Source: Smithella sp. ME-1
GTDB lineage: Bacteria > Desulfobacterota > Syntrophia > Syntrophales > Smithellaceae
Length of the DNA stretch: 27,704 nt
Direction of reading: 5' to 3'
NCBI GenBank assembly: GCA_000495415.1
Contig: AWGX01000531.1
Location: 1-27,704 of the forward strand
This document shows positions 1-9,175 of the stretch, in pieces. A program made the translations under genes and the position numbers. Each line of letters opens with the position of its first letter. Positions within the stretch are counted from its first letter, which is position 1. Below the pieces are notes generated by a model, which saw only the letters and a program-made list of their open reading frames with translations, was not told the origin of the DNA and searched no databases.

Positions 1-41
1 ACGGTGTAAGCGTGGCGCTCTCCCGGCTGAGCTACCCGCCC
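1..41 (-). tRNA. tRNA-Val (anticodon UAC), 5' part only
   Basis: The 5' half of a tRNA on the minus strand, cut by the window edge. Reading from 41 downward there is a 7-nt acceptor strand GGGCGGG, then TA, a D-stem GCTC/GAGC, an anticodon stem CCACG opening to CGT, and the loop CTTACAC with anticodon TAC. The T-arm and 3' end lie outside the window. Identity rests on the anticodon and the normal D-arm; the missing half prevents a full cloverleaf check. Confidence 0.88.
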
Positions 42-66
42 CTAAGCCATCAAAAACGCTGTGTGG

Positions 67-95
67 CTTCTAGCAACAATGAGATGCCTTGTCAA
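67..95 (-). promoter_or_regulatory. Sigma70-type promoter for tRNA-Val
   Basis: On the minus strand a perfect TTGACA (90-95) is followed after 17 nt by TAGAAG (67-72), four of six matches to the -10 consensus. Transcription would begin near 60, about 20 nt before the tRNA. It lies just downstream of the lon stop codon, so tRNA-Val can be made independently of the lon operon. I saw no strong hairpin terminator after lon. Confidence 0.6.
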
Positions 96-117
96 GCTAT
101 AAAAGCACGAAAAAACA

Positions 118-2538
118 TTAATTCACGGCCTGGGAACTCACCGGTACATCTGCTGTAATTTTTGTGCCGATATTTTCCTCATCCTGCAGAAAAGCAATCT
201 TTAGCACTTCATCAATATGTTCTACAAAAATAATCTTCAGCGCCTTTTGCACATTTTGTGGAACTTCCGCCAGATCTTTTTCATTATCTTTTGGAATAAG
301 CACTATTTTAATATTACCCCGATGAGCGGCCATAAGTTTCTCTTTAAGACCACCAATCGGTAAGACTCTTCCTCTTAATGTAATCTCACCGGTCATTGCC
401 AAATCGGCACGCACTTTTCTCTTCATAAGTGCTGAAGCAATTGATGTAGCCATAGCAATACCCGCGGATGGACCATCTTTAGGAATAGCTCCTTCCGGTA
501 CATGAACATGAATATCAATTTTTTCATAAAAATTCTTGGGCAAGCCAAATTGTTCAGCGCGGGCACGAATATAACTCAAAGCAGCCTGAACCGATTCCTG
601 CATTACATCACCCAATTTACCGGTCATTGTCATTTTACCGGTGCCTTCCATAATGGAAGCTTCAACTGCCAGAAGTTCCCCTCCAACCTCCGTCCATGCC
701 AGTCCTATAGTCAACCCGATTTTATCCTTTTCTTCTTTTTCGCCATGATGATATTTAGGCACACCCAGATATTTAGAAAGAGATTTGGACGTGATAATAA
801 CCTTTTTCTTGTTGTCATTATTATTGTCTTTATTGTTGACAATCTCCTTAGCAACCTTACGGCAAATGGAAGCAATTTCACGGTCTAAATTGCGCACACC
901 GGCTTCTCTAGTATATTGACGAATAATCTTGAGAAATGCTCCTTTAGTAAATTCAATATTTTCAGTCGTCAGACCATTAGCTTCACGTTGCTTTGCAACT
1001 AAAAATTTTTTCGCGATTTGCACTTTCTCCGGCTCAGTATAACCGGCAATCCTGATTACCTCCATTCTGTCCTGCAACGGAGCCGGTATTGTCTGTAAAA
1101 CATTCGCTGTAGTAATAAACATAATCTCCGACAGATCGTAATCGAGATCCAGATAATTATCATTAAAAGCCACGTTCTGCTCCGGATCGAGAACTTCTAA
1201 AAGTGCAGACGATGGATCGCCTCTGAAATCGGAGCTAAGCTTATCCACTTCATCCAGACAAAATACCGGATTATTAGAACCGGCCTTTTTCAGCATCTGA
1301 ATAATCTTACCCGGCATTGCCCCGATATAGGTTCGACGGTGACCACGAATTTCCGCCTCATCATGAACACCACCCAGAGACATACGTACAAATTTTCTGT
1401 TCGTGGCTCTGGCTACCGACTTGGCAATAGATGTTTTTCCCACACCGGGCGGACCAACCAGACACAAAATTGAACCTTTATTTTTCTTCACCAGCGATTG
1501 CACGGCAAGATATTCGATAATACGTTCCTTGACGCTCTTTAGCCCATAATGATCTTCCTCAAGAATAGTTTCTGATTCTTTCAGCGTATATTTGTTTTCA
1601 GTTTTTTCCGACCAGGGCATATCCAATACCCAGTCAATATAATTTCTTACTACTGTAGCCTCTGCGGACATGGGAGTCATCATTTGTAATTTCTTAATTT
1701 CGTGGCGTACTTTTTTCGCGGCTTCTTCCGACATTTTCTTCTGCTTCAGGCGTTTTTCCAGCTCTGCAATCTCATTGGAAAAATCATCCTTTTCTCCCAT
1801 TTCCTTCTGAATAGCCCGCATCTGTTCGTTCAGATAGTAATCCTTTTGAGTCTTTTCCATCTGTTTTTTAACACGTCGCTTGATTTTTTCTTCGACCTGC
1901 AGAATTTCTATTTCAGAAAGCATCAACGAATAAATTGTTTCTAAACGCTCTCCGACATCAAATATCTCTATAATTCGTTGTTTGTCCTCCAGTTTCACAT
2001 TAAGATGGGTTATAATAACATCTGCCAGCTTTGAAGCGTCTTCAATGACAGCAATCGTTCCGATCATCTCAACATGAATTTTCTTACTTAGCTTTAGATA
2101 AAGCTCAAAAGATTCTTTAATGCTGCGGATCAAAGCCTGTTTTTTTACCTCATTTTTATCATCGATTTCCTCTACTTCTTGTACCTTGACCAGGAAATAA
2201 TCATTATTGGGTAAATATTCTTTAATTACCCCTCGTGTTTTACCTTCAACAAGCACCTTTACCGTTCCATCAGGCAAACGCAAAAGCTGAATGATAATGC
2301 CAATTGTACCAACATGGTAAATGTGTTCCTGTTTAGGATCATCTTCTTTGGCATTTTTCTGGGCAACCATAAAAATACTTTTTTCATATTTCATTGCCGA
2401 TTCCAACGCGGCAATTGATTTTTCGCGCCCCACAAACAAAGGAACAATCATATGCGGGAACATAACAACATCCCTCAGAGGCAAAAGCGGGATTACAATT
2501 GTTTTGTCCTGATCATTTATTTTCTTTTCGTCAAACAT
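118..2538 (-). CDS. lon: ATP-dependent protease La (Lon, LonA type)
   Basis: Cytosolic ATP-dependent serine protease that degrades misfolded and selected regulatory proteins. The 806-residue length is normal for LonA. In order: an N-terminal substrate-binding domain (about 15-210), a coiled-coil linker containing the conserved stretch around [13 protein letters not shown], the AAA+ module with Walker [10 protein letters not shown] around 361-369, and the protease domain. The catalytic serine is in KDGPSAG (Ser691), and the catalytic lysine is the second Lys of GGLKEK (about 734). It is the last gene of tig-clpP-clpX-lon, starting 18 nt after clpX at an ATG preceded by GGGAAG. A short Asn/Asp/Lys-rich insert (about 568-580) precedes the protease domain and is probably a flexible loop. 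No key residue is missing. Confidence 0.97.
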   Translation of the reverse strand: MFDEKKINDQDKTIVIPLLPLRDVVMFPHMIVPLFVGREKSIAALESAMKYEKSIFMVAQKNAKEDDPKQEHIYHVGTIGIIIQLLRLPDGTVKVLVEGKTRGVIKEYLPNNDYFLVKVQEVEEIDDKNEVKKQALIRSIKESFELYLKLSKKIHVEMIGTIAVIEDASKLADVIITHLNVKLEDKQRIIEIFDVGERLETIYSLMLSEIEILQVEEKIKRRVKKQMEKTQKDYYLNEQMRAIQKEMGEKDDFSNEIAELEKRLKQKKMSEEAAKKVRHEIKKLQMMTPMSAEATVVRNYIDWVLDMPWSEKTENKYTLKESETILEEDHYGLKSVKERIIEYLAVQSLVKKNKGSILCLVGPPGVGKTSIAKSVARATNRKFVRMSLGGVHDEAEIRGHRRTYIGAMPGKIIQMLKKAGSNNPVFCLDEVDKLSSDFRGDPSSALLEVLDPEQNVAFNDNYLDLDYDLSEIMFITTANVLQTIPAPLQDRMEVIRIAGYTEPEKVQIAKKFLVAKQREANGLTTENIEFTKGAFLKIIRQYTREAGVRNLDREIASICRKVAKEIVNNKDNNNDNKKKVIITSKSLSKYLGVPKYHHGEKEEKDKIGLTIGLAWTEVGGELLAVEASIMEGTGKMTMTGKLGDVMQESVQAALSYIRARAEQFGLPKNFYEKIDIHVHVPEGAIPKDGPSAGIAMATSIASALMKRKVRADLAMTGEITLRGRVLPIGGLKEKLMAAHRGNIKIVLIPKDNEKDLAEVPQNVQKALKIIFVEHIDEVLKIAFLQDEENIGTKITADVPVSSQAVN

Positions 2539-2556
2539 ATCTTCCCTATATATTTC

Positions 2557-3819
2557 TCAAGCAGATTCAGACTTGGTTTCATAAATTAAAATTGGCTTCT
2601 CTTCTTTTAATACGACTTCCTCGCTAATTACACATTCTTTAATATCACTCTGTGACGGAATATCATACATGATTTCCAGCATTGTATTTTCAAGGATGGA
2701 ACGCAATCCCCGTGCTCCGGATTTTCTTTCCATTGATAGTTTGGCAACAGCTCTCAATGCTCCGTCAGTAAATTTTAAAGCAACATTTTCCAGAGCAAAT
2801 AATTTTTTGTACTGCTTGATAATAGCATCTTTGGGTTCCATTAAGATTCGGATTAAAGTGGATTCGTCCAATTCATCCAGAGTTGCTATAACCGGTAGAC
2901 GACCGATAAATTCCGGTATTAATCCAAATTTCAATAAATCTTCCGACTGGACTTCCGCCAGTAATTCACCAACCCTCTTTTCTTTCTTGCTTTTGATTTC
3001 AGCGCCGAAGCCCATTGCATTAACACCCATTCGCTTGGAAATAATGTTTTCCAGGTCATTAAAAGCGCCGCCACATATAAATAAAATATTAGTTGTATCT
3101 ACCTGTATAAATTCCTGTTGAGGATGCTTTCGTCCACCTTTAGGCGGAATATTGGCCATTGTCCCTTCCATGATTTTCAAAAGTGCCTGCTGCACTCCTT
3201 CGCCGGATACATCTCTGGTTATGGAAGGATTACCCGATTTCTTGGCAATTTTATCTATCTCGTCAATATAAACGATACCTTTTGATGCTCTGGTAACATC
3301 ATAATCCGCATTTTGCAGTAAACTTAAAATAATGTTTTCTACATCTTCTCCGACATACCCTGCTTCAGTTAAAGTTGTAGCATCGGCAATTGTAAAAGGA
3401 ACATTAAGAAATTTTGCCAGAGTTTTAGCTAAAAGAGTTTTACCGGATCCTGTAGGCCCGATTAAAAGCACATTACTTTTCTGAATCTCTATGCCGTCGG
3501 GATCAACATGCGAAAATAATCTTTTGTAATGATTATAGACGGCAACCGACAATATCTTTTTAGTTTTCTCCTGACCGATAACATATTGATCAAGAAATTT
3601 TTTAATTTCTTTCGGATTGGGTAGACCTTTTTTAGAATCTTTTTCTACAAGGTTATCTTCCTCTTCCTCAACAATATACCGGCAAAGCTCAATGCATTCA
3701 TCACAAATATAGGCTGTCGGACCAGCAACCAGTTTCCGCACTTCGCTTTGCATCTTTCCACAAAAAGAACAAAAAAGCATACCCTGTCCTGTTCGATTAT
3801 TCTTGCTTTTTTTTATCAC
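2557..3819 (-). CDS. clpX: ClpX, ATP-binding unfoldase subunit of ClpXP
   Basis: AAA+ unfoldase that recognises tagged substrates and feeds them into ClpP. The 420 residues are of normal length. The N-terminal zinc-binding domain has four Cys ligands (C17, C20, C39, C42). Walker A GPTGSGKT spans 121-128, Walker B is in VYIDEIDKI, and the pore-loop GGRKHP motif follows. The start is a GTG directly after the clpP stop codon (TAAGTG) with AAGGAGA at 3825-3831 inside the end of clpP, so translation of the two genes is tightly coupled. An internal ATG (codon 14) would leave almost nothing before the zinc domain and is less likely. All functional motifs are intact. Confidence 0.97.
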   Translation of the reverse strand: MIKKSKNNRTGQGMLFCSFCGKMQSEVRKLVAGPTAYICDECIELCRYIVEEEEDNLVEKDSKKGLPNPKEIKKFLDQYVIGQEKTKKILSVAVYNHYKRLFSHVDPDGIEIQKSNVLLIGPTGSGKTLLAKTLAKFLNVPFTIADATTLTEAGYVGEDVENIILSLLQNADYDVTRASKGIVYIDEIDKIAKKSGNPSITRDVSGEGVQQALLKIMEGTMANIPPKGGRKHPQQEFIQVDTTNILFICGGAFNDLENIISKRMGVNAMGFGAEIKSKKEKRVGELLAEVQSEDLLKFGLIPEFIGRLPVIATLDELDESTLIRILMEPKDAIIKQYKKLFALENVALKFTDGALRAVAKLSMERKSGARGLRSILENTMLEIMYDIPSQSDIKECVISEEVVLKEEKPILIYETKSESA

Positions 3820-4434
3820 TTAATTCTCCTTTTTTGTGTTGTCTGAAGGTTCCGGTTTTCGAACTATAATTTCATCGATTAAACCGTACTCTTTAGCTTG
3901 TTCACTTGTCATAAAATAATCCCGTTCCGTATCGTTCATAATTCTGGAAAGCGGCTGTCCCGTTAATTCAGCCAATATTTTATTTAACTCATCTTTTAAT
4001 CTTAATATCTCTTTTGCCTGAATATCAATATCTGTTGCCTGTCCCTGGAAACCACCCAACGGTTGATGGATTAAAATCCTCGAATGAGGAAGGGCAAACC
4101 GTTTTTTCTTCTCCCCTGCTGCTAAAAGTATTGCCGCCATGCTGGCTGATTGCCCCATGCAAACAGTCGAAATCGGTGACTTAATGTACCGCATTGTATC
4201 ATAAATAGCCATACCGGAACTTACAGAGCCACCGGGAGAATTTATGTAGAAAAAGATTTCCTTATCCGGATTGTCTGCTTCCAAATACAACATCTGAGCA
4301 ACAATTAAGTTAGCCACATTATCATCGATAGCTGTACCCAGAAAAATAATGCGATCTTTCAATAAACGGGAATAGATATCATATGCCCGTTCACCCCGTC
4401 CGTCCTGCTCAACCACCATAGGGATTAAATTCAC
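3820..4434 (-). CDS. clpP: ClpP, ATP-dependent Clp protease proteolytic subunit
   Basis: Serine peptidase that forms the tetradecameric chamber of ClpXP. The 204 residues match the family. The catalytic triad is visible as Ser98 (GQSASM), His123 (ILIHQP) and Asp172 (ERDYFM). The start is a GTG overlapping the TAG stop of the trigger factor gene (TAGTG), a translational-coupling arrangement. The next in-frame ATG is codon 6. The usual short N-terminal propeptide is barely present: the family's [14 protein letters not shown] sequence starts at residue 1. Gene order with tig upstream and clpX downstream is the classic bacterial arrangement. Confidence 0.97.
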   Translation of the reverse strand: MNLIPMVVEQDGRGERAYDIYSRLLKDRIIFLGTAIDDNVANLIVAQMLYLEADNPDKEIFFYINSPGGSVSSGMAIYDTMRYIKSPISTVCMGQSASMAAILLAAGEKKKRFALPHSRILIHQPLGGFQGQATDIDIQAKEILRLKDELNKILAELTGQPLSRIMNDTERDYFMTSEQAKEYGLIDEIIVRKPEPSDNTKKEN

Positions 4435-5756
4435 TATTTAACCTCCATATCTGCATCTTTTTTTTCAACAGTCTTAATATTTGCATTCTGCTCGATAAAG
4501 TCAAATACCTTTTTTTGCATTATTTCCATTTTAAGGTTATCTCTTCTTTCTTCCTCTTCGTACATCTTTTTCAGCGATTCATAATCCCGTTTATGCTGGA
4601 CAGCCAAATCCTGAAGATATTTCTCTATATCAGGTTCTTCTACAGTGAGTGACTCTTTCTGGGCAATCTTTTTTAAAAGCAGGAAAGATTTGACTATTTT
4701 TTCGGCATCATCCTTAAATTTATCATGCATTTTCATGCTGAACTCCATCGCTTGTTCCTCATCAATACCAGCTGACATCATTCTTCTTTGAGTATCGGCC
4801 ATCATATAATAAATTTGTCTTTCCACAAGCGAAGGAGGTACCTCAAAATCGTTATCTTTAATCAATTTTTCCGTAATACTGTTTTGCAAATCAACTTTAC
4901 CTGTCTGCTGATTTTTTTCTTCTAAAGACGTGCGTACATCATTCTTAAAGTCTTCAAAATTGTTATATCTCTCAAAGTTTTTTATTAAATTATCATCATT
5001 TTCTGGAAGTTTTTTTTCTCTAATGTTCTTTACAGTTACATTAAATACTACTTCCTGGCCGGCAAATTTGCTTTCATGATAATCGGCAGGAAAAGTTACC
5101 CTAATTTCTTTTTTATCTTCTTTTTTAATACCAATCAGTTGCTCCTCGAAACCTGGAACAAATTTTCCCGAACCAATTTCCAGGAAATAGTTTTCAGCTT
5201 TTAATTCCTTATACGCTTCTCCATTTAAAGTTCCTTCAAAATCGATCACAACAAAATCGCCCATAACCGCTGCTCTATCTTCTTTGACTTCCTCCATGGT
5301 GGCGAACATGTGCCTTATTTCGTCAATTCTCTTCTGAACATCATCATCAGTAATTCTAACTTCTTCTTTTTCTAAATCAAGACCCTTATAATTTTTAGGT
5401 TCGAATTCCGGCTCAATTTCAAATGAAGCTGTAAAAGAAAAGTTTGTATTTTCTTTTATACCCTCCTGATTAATTTCGGGCCGTGAAAGAGCAACAATCC
5501 CCTTTTCTTCCAAAGTCTGCCAATAATATTTATTAACAATATTGGTTGTTGTTTCACCTTCCGCCTGATCTTTAAAATAAGTTTCTAACACCTTACGGGG
5601 AATTTTACCCGGACGAAAACCTTTAAGCCGCGCCTTTTTCCCGACATCGTGGTATGCCGCATCCAATTCATTTTTAACCTCATCCCAGGGTATTTCCAAT
5701 GACATTTTTTTCTTCACAGGACTCAATTCTTCAATTTTTACCACAACCTGACTCAC
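4434..5756 (-). CDS. tig: Trigger factor (ribosome-associated chaperone and prolyl isomerase)
   Basis: Chaperone that binds the ribosomal exit tunnel and shelters nascent chains. The 440 residues fit the family. The ribosome-docking signature GFRPGK is at 46-51. An FKBP-like PPIase domain follows (about 160-245), and the remainder is the long helical substrate-binding C-terminal domain, rich in Lys and Glu. The start is GTG, preceded at a good distance by AAGGAGAT (5763-5770). First gene of tig-clpP-clpX-lon. Only 49 nt separate it from the 3' end of tRNA-Leu and no terminator is seen there, so the operon may be transcribed from the tRNA-Leu promoter. Confidence 0.96.
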   Translation of the reverse strand: MSQVVVKIEELSPVKKKMSLEIPWDEVKNELDAAYHDVGKKARLKGFRPGKIPRKVLETYFKDQAEGETTTNIVNKYYWQTLEEKGIVALSRPEINQEGIKENTNFSFTASFEIEPEFEPKNYKGLDLEKEEVRITDDDVQKRIDEIRHMFATMEEVKEDRAAVMGDFVVIDFEGTLNGEAYKELKAENYFLEIGSGKFVPGFEEQLIGIKKEDKKEIRVTFPADYHESKFAGQEVVFNVTVKNIREKKLPENDDNLIKNFERYNNFEDFKNDVRTSLEEKNQQTGKVDLQNSITEKLIKDNDFEVPPSLVERQIYYMMADTQRRMMSAGIDEEQAMEFSMKMHDKFKDDAEKIVKSFLLLKKIAQKESLTVEEPDIEKYLQDLAVQHKRDYESLKKMYEEEERRDNLKMEIMQKKVFDFIEQNANIKTVEKKDADMEVK

Positions 5757-5805
5757 TATAATATCTCCTTATTTGTTGAAATATTTGTAAATTCCTTCTT
5801 AATAC

Positions 5806-5892
5806 TGGTGCGAGAGAGGGGATTTGAACCCCTATCCGCTTAGGCGGGCTGGATCCTAAGTCCAGTGCGTCTGCCAATTCCGCCACTCTCGC
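5806..5892 (-). tRNA. tRNA-Leu (anticodon UAG)
   Basis: Complete class II tRNA on the minus strand with the long variable arm typical of Leu. The acceptor stem pairs GCGAGAG (5886-5892) with CTCTCGC (5810-5816). The anticodon stem-loop is CTGGA-CTTAGGA-TCCAG, giving anticodon TAG. The T-loop GTTCAAATC is canonical, and CCA is encoded (5806-5808). It lies directly upstream of tig in the same orientation. Confidence 0.96.
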
Positions 5893-5900
5893 CTTACAAT

Positions 5901-5930
5901 TTTATATATTCATTACATATAAAATGTCAA
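5901..5930 (-). promoter_or_regulatory. Strong promoter for tRNA-Leu, possibly also tig-clpP-clpX-lon
   Basis: Minus strand: perfect TTGACA at 5925-5930, then either TATAAA (5901-5906, 18-nt spacer) or TATATA (5903-5908, 16-nt spacer). This puts the transcription start almost at the tRNA 5' end. No separate promoter is evident in the 49 nt between tRNA-Leu and tig, so read-through from here is plausible. That second part is inference. Confidence 0.65.
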
Positions 5931-6107
5931 CGCGGATTATTTTTACAATTACAAACAAAACCAGTTAAATTAAGCTTTTCGTCAACTTATGTATTTGATT
6001 ATCTGCTTTTATGCAAGAAAAATGTCTTCAGGAAAAAAATGATAATGGTGATCATTAAACAAAAGGTTTCTATCTATAAAATATACCTGCAAAATCTAAC
6101 AAAAGAA

Positions 6108-6139
6108 AAGGGGATAACCACAAATTCGGTTAACCCCTT
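6108..6139 (-). terminator. Rho-independent terminator after tRNA-Pro
   Basis: Two 12-nt arms (6108-6119 and 6128-6139) pair with one mismatch around an 8-nt loop. On the minus strand the hairpin is followed by TTCTTTTG. It lies 8 nt beyond the tRNA-Pro CCA end and separates it from the tRNA-Leu transcript. The rest of 5931-6107 shows no gene that I can support. Confidence 0.75.
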
Positions 6140-6147
6140 AATTTAAC

Positions 6148-6224
6148 TGGTCGGGGCGAGTGGATTTGAACCACCGGCCCTCTGAACCCCATTCAGATAC
6201 GCTACCAGACTGCGCCACGCCCCG
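6148..6224 (-). tRNA. tRNA-Pro (anticodon GGG)
   Basis: Complete 77-nt tRNA on the minus strand with encoded CCA (6148-6150). Acceptor CGGGGCG (6218-6224) pairs with CGCCCCG (6152-6158). The anticodon stem TCTGA/TCAGA encloses ATGGGGT, giving anticodon GGG. The T-loop GTTCAAATC is canonical. Upstream on the minus strand there is a perfect TTGACA (6277-6282), but the hexamer 17 nt on (TAATGG) is a poor -10. Confidence 0.95.
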
Positions 6225-6378
6225 ACATGCTGCAAAGTGCTAAATTGTTGAGGCCATTACCATTACAGTAAAACCATGTCAAGAGTAAATACTTCTATCC
6301 CGTGTTTAATTATGATGCTTGATCTTATTTCGACCGATAGTCATAAATGGTACACCTTATAACGTCGATAATATTATA

Positions 6379-6408
6379 TTGACATTAAAACTATACATAT
6401 GTTATTAA
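6379..6408 (+). promoter_or_regulatory. Extended -10 promoter for the DRTGG cassette
   Basis: TTGACA (6379-6384), an 18-nt spacer, then TGT-TATTAA with an extended -10 TG (-10 hexamer 6403-6408). It lies about 110 nt before the first gene of the cassette and points into it. The rest of 6225-6516 is AT-rich, and I see no gene in it. Confidence 0.5.
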
Positions 6409-6516
6409 AAAATCATTGGAAAGTATTAAATAAATTTATGATTCTGTTCAATGCATTGTCTGTTTTGATTTTTTTTAATATCGAATTTAGATTTTGTGTT
6501 TCTAAAGGAGTTTTTC

Positions 6517-6888
6517 TTGAAATTATATGAAGTTAAAGAAATACTGGACGCTGATGTAATTGTCGGCACAGAAAAATTAGATATGGAAGTAAAAACTGCT
6601 TTCGGAGCTGATTTGATGAGTGATGTTCTTGCTTTTGCCAAACCAGGAAGCCTCTTGCTGACAGGTCTGACCAATGACCAAATCATCAAAACAGCCGCTA
6701 CCCGAAATATTGCCGCTATCATCCTGGTTAGAGGAAAACAACCTTCATCCGAAGCTATAAATGCAGCCAAAGAGCTTCAAATTCCCATTTTAGCCACTAA
6801 ATACATATTATTTGAAACGGCCGGAATCCTTTACAGTAAAGGCATAGTTGGTTGCATTAAAAAAGTGGGAAATGATAGCCTTTCTTAA
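6517..6888 (+). CDS. DRTGG-domain protein, copy 1
   Basis: Small (123 residues) soluble protein consisting essentially of one DRTGG-type domain. The conserved part includes FGADLMSDVLAFAKPGSLLL and IAAIILVRGK. The domain family is known beside AAA/P-loop and CBS domains and as stand-alone proteins near hydrogenase genes; its ligand is not established. The start is taken as TTG at 6517, because AAAGGAG (6504-6510) sits correctly before it and it gives MKLYEVKEIL, matching the start of copy 2. A GTG 21 nt upstream (6496) is open but poorly placed. About 74% identical by eye to the next gene. Probably co-transcribed from the promoter at 6379. Confidence 0.85.
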   Translation: MKLYEVKEILDADVIVGTEKLDMEVKTAFGADLMSDVLAFAKPGSLLLTGLTNDQIIKTAATRNIAAIILVRGKQPSSEAINAAKELQIPILATKYILFETAGILYSKGIVGCIKKVGNDSLS

Positions 6889-6914
6889 AAAAGAATTTAT
6901 TGACAGTAAAGTTT

Positions 6915-6944
6915 AATATATGATATTGAAAACAATCATATATT
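6915..6944. repeat. Perfect 10-bp AT-rich inverted repeat between the DRTGG genes
   Basis: Arms AATATATGAT (6915-6924) and ATCATATATT (6935-6944) with a 10-nt loop, followed by TTTTTG. A TTGACA lies just upstream (6900-6905). The stem has only one G-C pair per arm, so it would be a weak terminator. An operator or an RNA processing hairpin is equally possible. Confidence 0.5.
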
Positions 6945-6992
6945 TTTGATATTCAAACAAAAAACGAATGTTTTACTCGCGAGGATTAGATA

Positions 6993-7367
6993 TTGAAGCT
7001 TAAAGACGTAAAAGAAATACTTAATGCCGAAATAATAGTCGGTGAAGAAAAGTTAGACATGGAAGTTAGAACGGCTTTTGGAGCCGATTTGATGAGTGAC
7101 GTTCTTGCTTTTGCAAAAGCCGGCAGTCTTTTGCTGACAGGTCTGACTAACAGCCAGGTAATTAGAATAGCCCATGTCATGGATATTGCCGCTATAATTC
7201 TAGTTAGAGGGAAAAAACCACCCATTGAAACAATAAATCTGGCTAAAGAATTTAAAATCCCCGTTTTAACAACCAAATACATTTTATTTGAAACTGCGGG
7301 CCGTCTTTATACTAAAGGCATAGTTGGTTGTCTGGAACAAGTTGAAGATCACAGTGCACACAACTGA
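6993..7367 (+). CDS. DRTGG-domain protein, copy 2
   Basis: A 124-residue single-domain DRTGG protein, tandem paralogue of the preceding gene (about 74% identity by eye across about 116 residues, with longest identity over the LDMEV...AFGADLMSDVLAFAK block and ILFETAG). The start is TTG at 6993 with GAGG a few nt upstream. No transmembrane segment or signal peptide, so cytosolic. The 3' end overlaps the start region of the following ATPase gene by about 26 nt, implying translational coupling. A ligand-binding or phospho-responsive regulatory role beside the ATPase is inference. Confidence 0.85.
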   Translation: MKLKDVKEILNAEIIVGEEKLDMEVRTAFGADLMSDVLAFAKAGSLLLTGLTNSQVIRIAHVMDIAAIILVRGKKPPIETINLAKEFKIPVLTTKYILFETAGRLYTKGIVGCLEQVEDHSAHN

Positions 7368-7797
7368 AACTGAAAATTATTTATATAAGAATAGTTTTGA
7401 TGTTGAAGGTGGCAATTTTAATAATGCAGGGGCTGTTTCCACGCAAGTAAAATCTATTCTAAAGAATATTGATTTACCCATCAACGTAATTAGAAAAGCA
7501 GCCATAGCCTGCTATGAATCAGAAATTAATATTGTATCCTATGCCAGGCAAGGAGTTATTAATCTGACAGTCACTCCCAAAACTATCGAATTTGATATAA
7601 CTGATGAAGGGCCCGGAATACCAGACATTGAATTGGCAATGGAGCAAGGTTATTCCACCGCAGACCGGCAGATAAGAGAAATGGGCTTTGGTGCGGGGAT
7701 GGGACTTTATAATATTAAATGTTCTTCCGACATATTCAACCTCACGTCGGAAGTAGACAAGGGAACTTTTCTGAAAATAATTATCAATATCCCTTAA
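7342..7797 (+). CDS. RsbW/SpoIIAB-like ATP-binding protein (HATPase_c)
   Basis: A roughly 150-residue GHKL-fold ATPase like the anti-sigma-factor serine kinases RsbW, SpoIIAB and RsbT. Visible motifs are the N-box region around ACYESEINIVSYA, the G1 box DEGPGI, and the G2 glycine-rich GFGAGMGL. It is a lone kinase-like domain with no sensor or dimerisation domain, as in partner-switching proteins. The start is uncertain: TTG at 7342 gives MKITVHTTE and is preferred, while TTG at 7324 and GTG at 7354 are in frame. It overlaps the DRTGG copy 2 gene. A sigma factor or anti-anti-sigma partner is not in the window, so the usual partner-switching role is only a family analogy. Confidence 0.85.
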   Translation: MKITVHTTETENYLYKNSFDVEGGNFNNAGAVSTQVKSILKNIDLPINVIRKAAIACYESEINIVSYARQGVINLTVTPKTIEFDITDEGPGIPDIELAMEQGYSTADRQIREMGFGAGMGLYNIKCSSDIFNLTSEVDKGTFLKIIINIP

Positions 7798-7813
7798 CTT
7801 ATCAAGGTTTTTT

Positions 7814-8155
7814 ATGAATATCCAAACTATCATTACAGAATTAAATTTAAAGGTTAGGTCCGTATCAGACAAACTTAATAATAAAGTCACAGGAGGTTAT
7901 ACGGGAGATCTCTTAAGCGATGTTATTGCAAATTCTCACGAAGGAGATATCTGGATAACAAGGCAGGTACACCAGAATATTGTTGCCGTAGCCAGCCTGA
8001 AGGAACACGCAGGCATTATTTTGACCAATTCCTGCGAACCGACGCAAGAAACCATAGAAAAAGCAAATCAGGAAAAAATACCTATAATGGTTTCCGATTC
8101 GCCCGCGTTTGAGTTAACTGGCAAAATTTATAATCTATTAGGGGAAAAAGATTAA
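7814..8155 (+). CDS. DRTGG-like domain protein, divergent copy 3
   Basis: A 113-residue protein from ATG 7814, 16 nt after the ATPase. It aligns with copies 1 and 2 in outline: GYTGDLLSDVIANSHEGDIW corresponds to FGADLMSDVLAFAKPGSLLL, HAGIILTNSCEPTQETIEKA to IAAIILVRGKQPSSEAINAA, and SPAFELTGKIY to YILFETAGILY. Identity is low, so it may bind a different ligand or pair with the others as a heteromer. Last gene of this transcription unit: a terminator hairpin follows 17 nt later. Confidence 0.78.
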   Translation: MNIQTIITELNLKVRSVSDKLNNKVTGGYTGDLLSDVIANSHEGDIWITRQVHQNIVAVASLKEHAGIILTNSCEPTQETIEKANQEKIPIMVSDSPAFELTGKIYNLLGEKD

Positions 8156-8172
8156 TTTACGGCGGCCACTTC

Positions 8173-8202
8173 ATTGACCATGCATTGTATGGTCAATTTT
8201 TT
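8173..8202 (+). terminator. Rho-independent terminator after the DRTGG cassette
   Basis: Perfect 9-bp arms ATTGACCAT (8173-8181) and ATGGTCAAT (8189-8197) with a 7-nt loop, followed by a T run to 8202. It separates the DRTGG/ATPase cassette from the PHP gene. The remaining sequence up to 8434 shows no gene. Possible but weak promoter elements there are TATACT at 8264-8269 and TTGACA at 8336-8341 without a good -10. Confidence 0.8.
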
Positions 8203-8434
8203 ATTACCTCTTCGCTTTACCGGCTAACTTTGTTGTCATTGTCGTAGACTTTCTCACCGTATGTATACTTCATTACTCTGGGTTATATGCTTTATTGTTA
8301 CTTCTTCGTTGTCAGTTTGTCCTTTAATCGAAGATTTGACAGAACGGCGTATTAAAAATAATTGTACCTCAACTTTAACTAATGTTGTGTAAATTGCTAA
8401 TTTTCTAAAACGGTATCTTTAACAGGAAAGAATC

Positions 8435-9175
8435 ATGCTGAAAGTTTTCAACTGTGATCTGCATGTACATACCTGCCTTTCACCCTGTGCTGAACTTGAT
8501 ATGCACCCTACGCCTTTAGTAAAAAAAGCCCTGGAATCTGAGCTAAATATGATTGCCATTTGTGATCATAATTCTTCAGCCAATGTACCTTACGTAATTA
8601 AAGCAGCTCGAGCAAGCAATCTGAAAATACTGCCCGGCATGGAAATCACAACAATTGAAGAAGTCCACCTGCTAGCCATATTTGATTCTCTTTCAAATCT
8701 TACGTTGATGCAAAATATTATTGATCAGCATCTTAAAGGAGAAAATAATGAAGACAGTTTTGGTGTCCAGGCTATTGTCAACGAAAAAGGTGAAGTGGAG
8801 AGCATAAATAATCAATTACTGATCGGCGCAACTGACTTATCTTTAGACACACTTATTGGTCACATACATAAGTTTGAAGGATTAGCTATTGCCGCGCATA
8901 TAGACCGGGATAGTTTTAGTGTCCTGAGTCAGCTTGGATTTGTTGATGATGATTCCGGATTTGACGCTCTTGAGATAACACCTCGTATGGATTTCAGCGG
9001 AGCAAGAAGAAAATATCCGGAACTCAGCAAATATTCATTCATTATTTCGTCGGATTCTCATTTTATTAAAGATATCGGAACAACAAATACACGAATCGTT
9101 CTTCAGGAACCATCTGTTGCCGAATTGAAAATGGCTTTTAAAAAACAAAATGGCCGTTATGTGATGGAACAATAA
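8435..9175 (+). CDS. PHP-domain metal-dependent phosphoesterase-like protein
   Basis: A 246-residue PHP-family protein (histidinol phosphatase / polymerase PHP fold). Metal-ligand motifs are intact: H10 and H12 in DLHVHT, D44/H45 in CDHN, E70 in GMEIT, H77, H154 in AAHID, and D206/H208 in SSDSH. The family includes phosphatases and nucleases; the substrate here is unknown. Start ATG 8435 after AGGAAAG. The stop codon overlaps the next start (TAATG), so it is coupled to the HATPase. Similar PHP genes occur beside NuoE/NuoF-type bifurcating hydrogenase genes, as I recall from Thermotoga-type clusters, suggesting an accessory or regulatory job for that complex. Confidence 0.9.
   Translation: MLKVFNCDLHVHTCLSPCAELDMHPTPLVKKALESELNMIAICDHNSSANVPYVIKAARASNLKILPGMEITTIEEVHLLAIFDSLSNLTLMQNIIDQHLKGENNEDSFGVQAIVNEKGEVESINNQLLIGATDLSLDTLIGHIHKFEGLAIAAHIDRDSFSVLSQLGFVDDDSGFDALEITPRMDFSGARRKYPELSKYSFIISSDSHFIKDIGTTNTRIVLQEPSVAELKMAFKKQNGRYVMEQ

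Noticed and set aside
502..888. 128-codon plus-strand open frame opposite lon
   Set aside because: It is antisense to the conserved Lon protease domain, and its composition (many Phe, Ile and Asn) is that of a reverse reading.
6426..6770. Minus-strand frame opposite DRTGG copy 1, with a similar one at 6986-7282 opposite copy 2
   Set aside because: The similarity between the two is simply the antisense of the duplicated genes; neither has a start signal.
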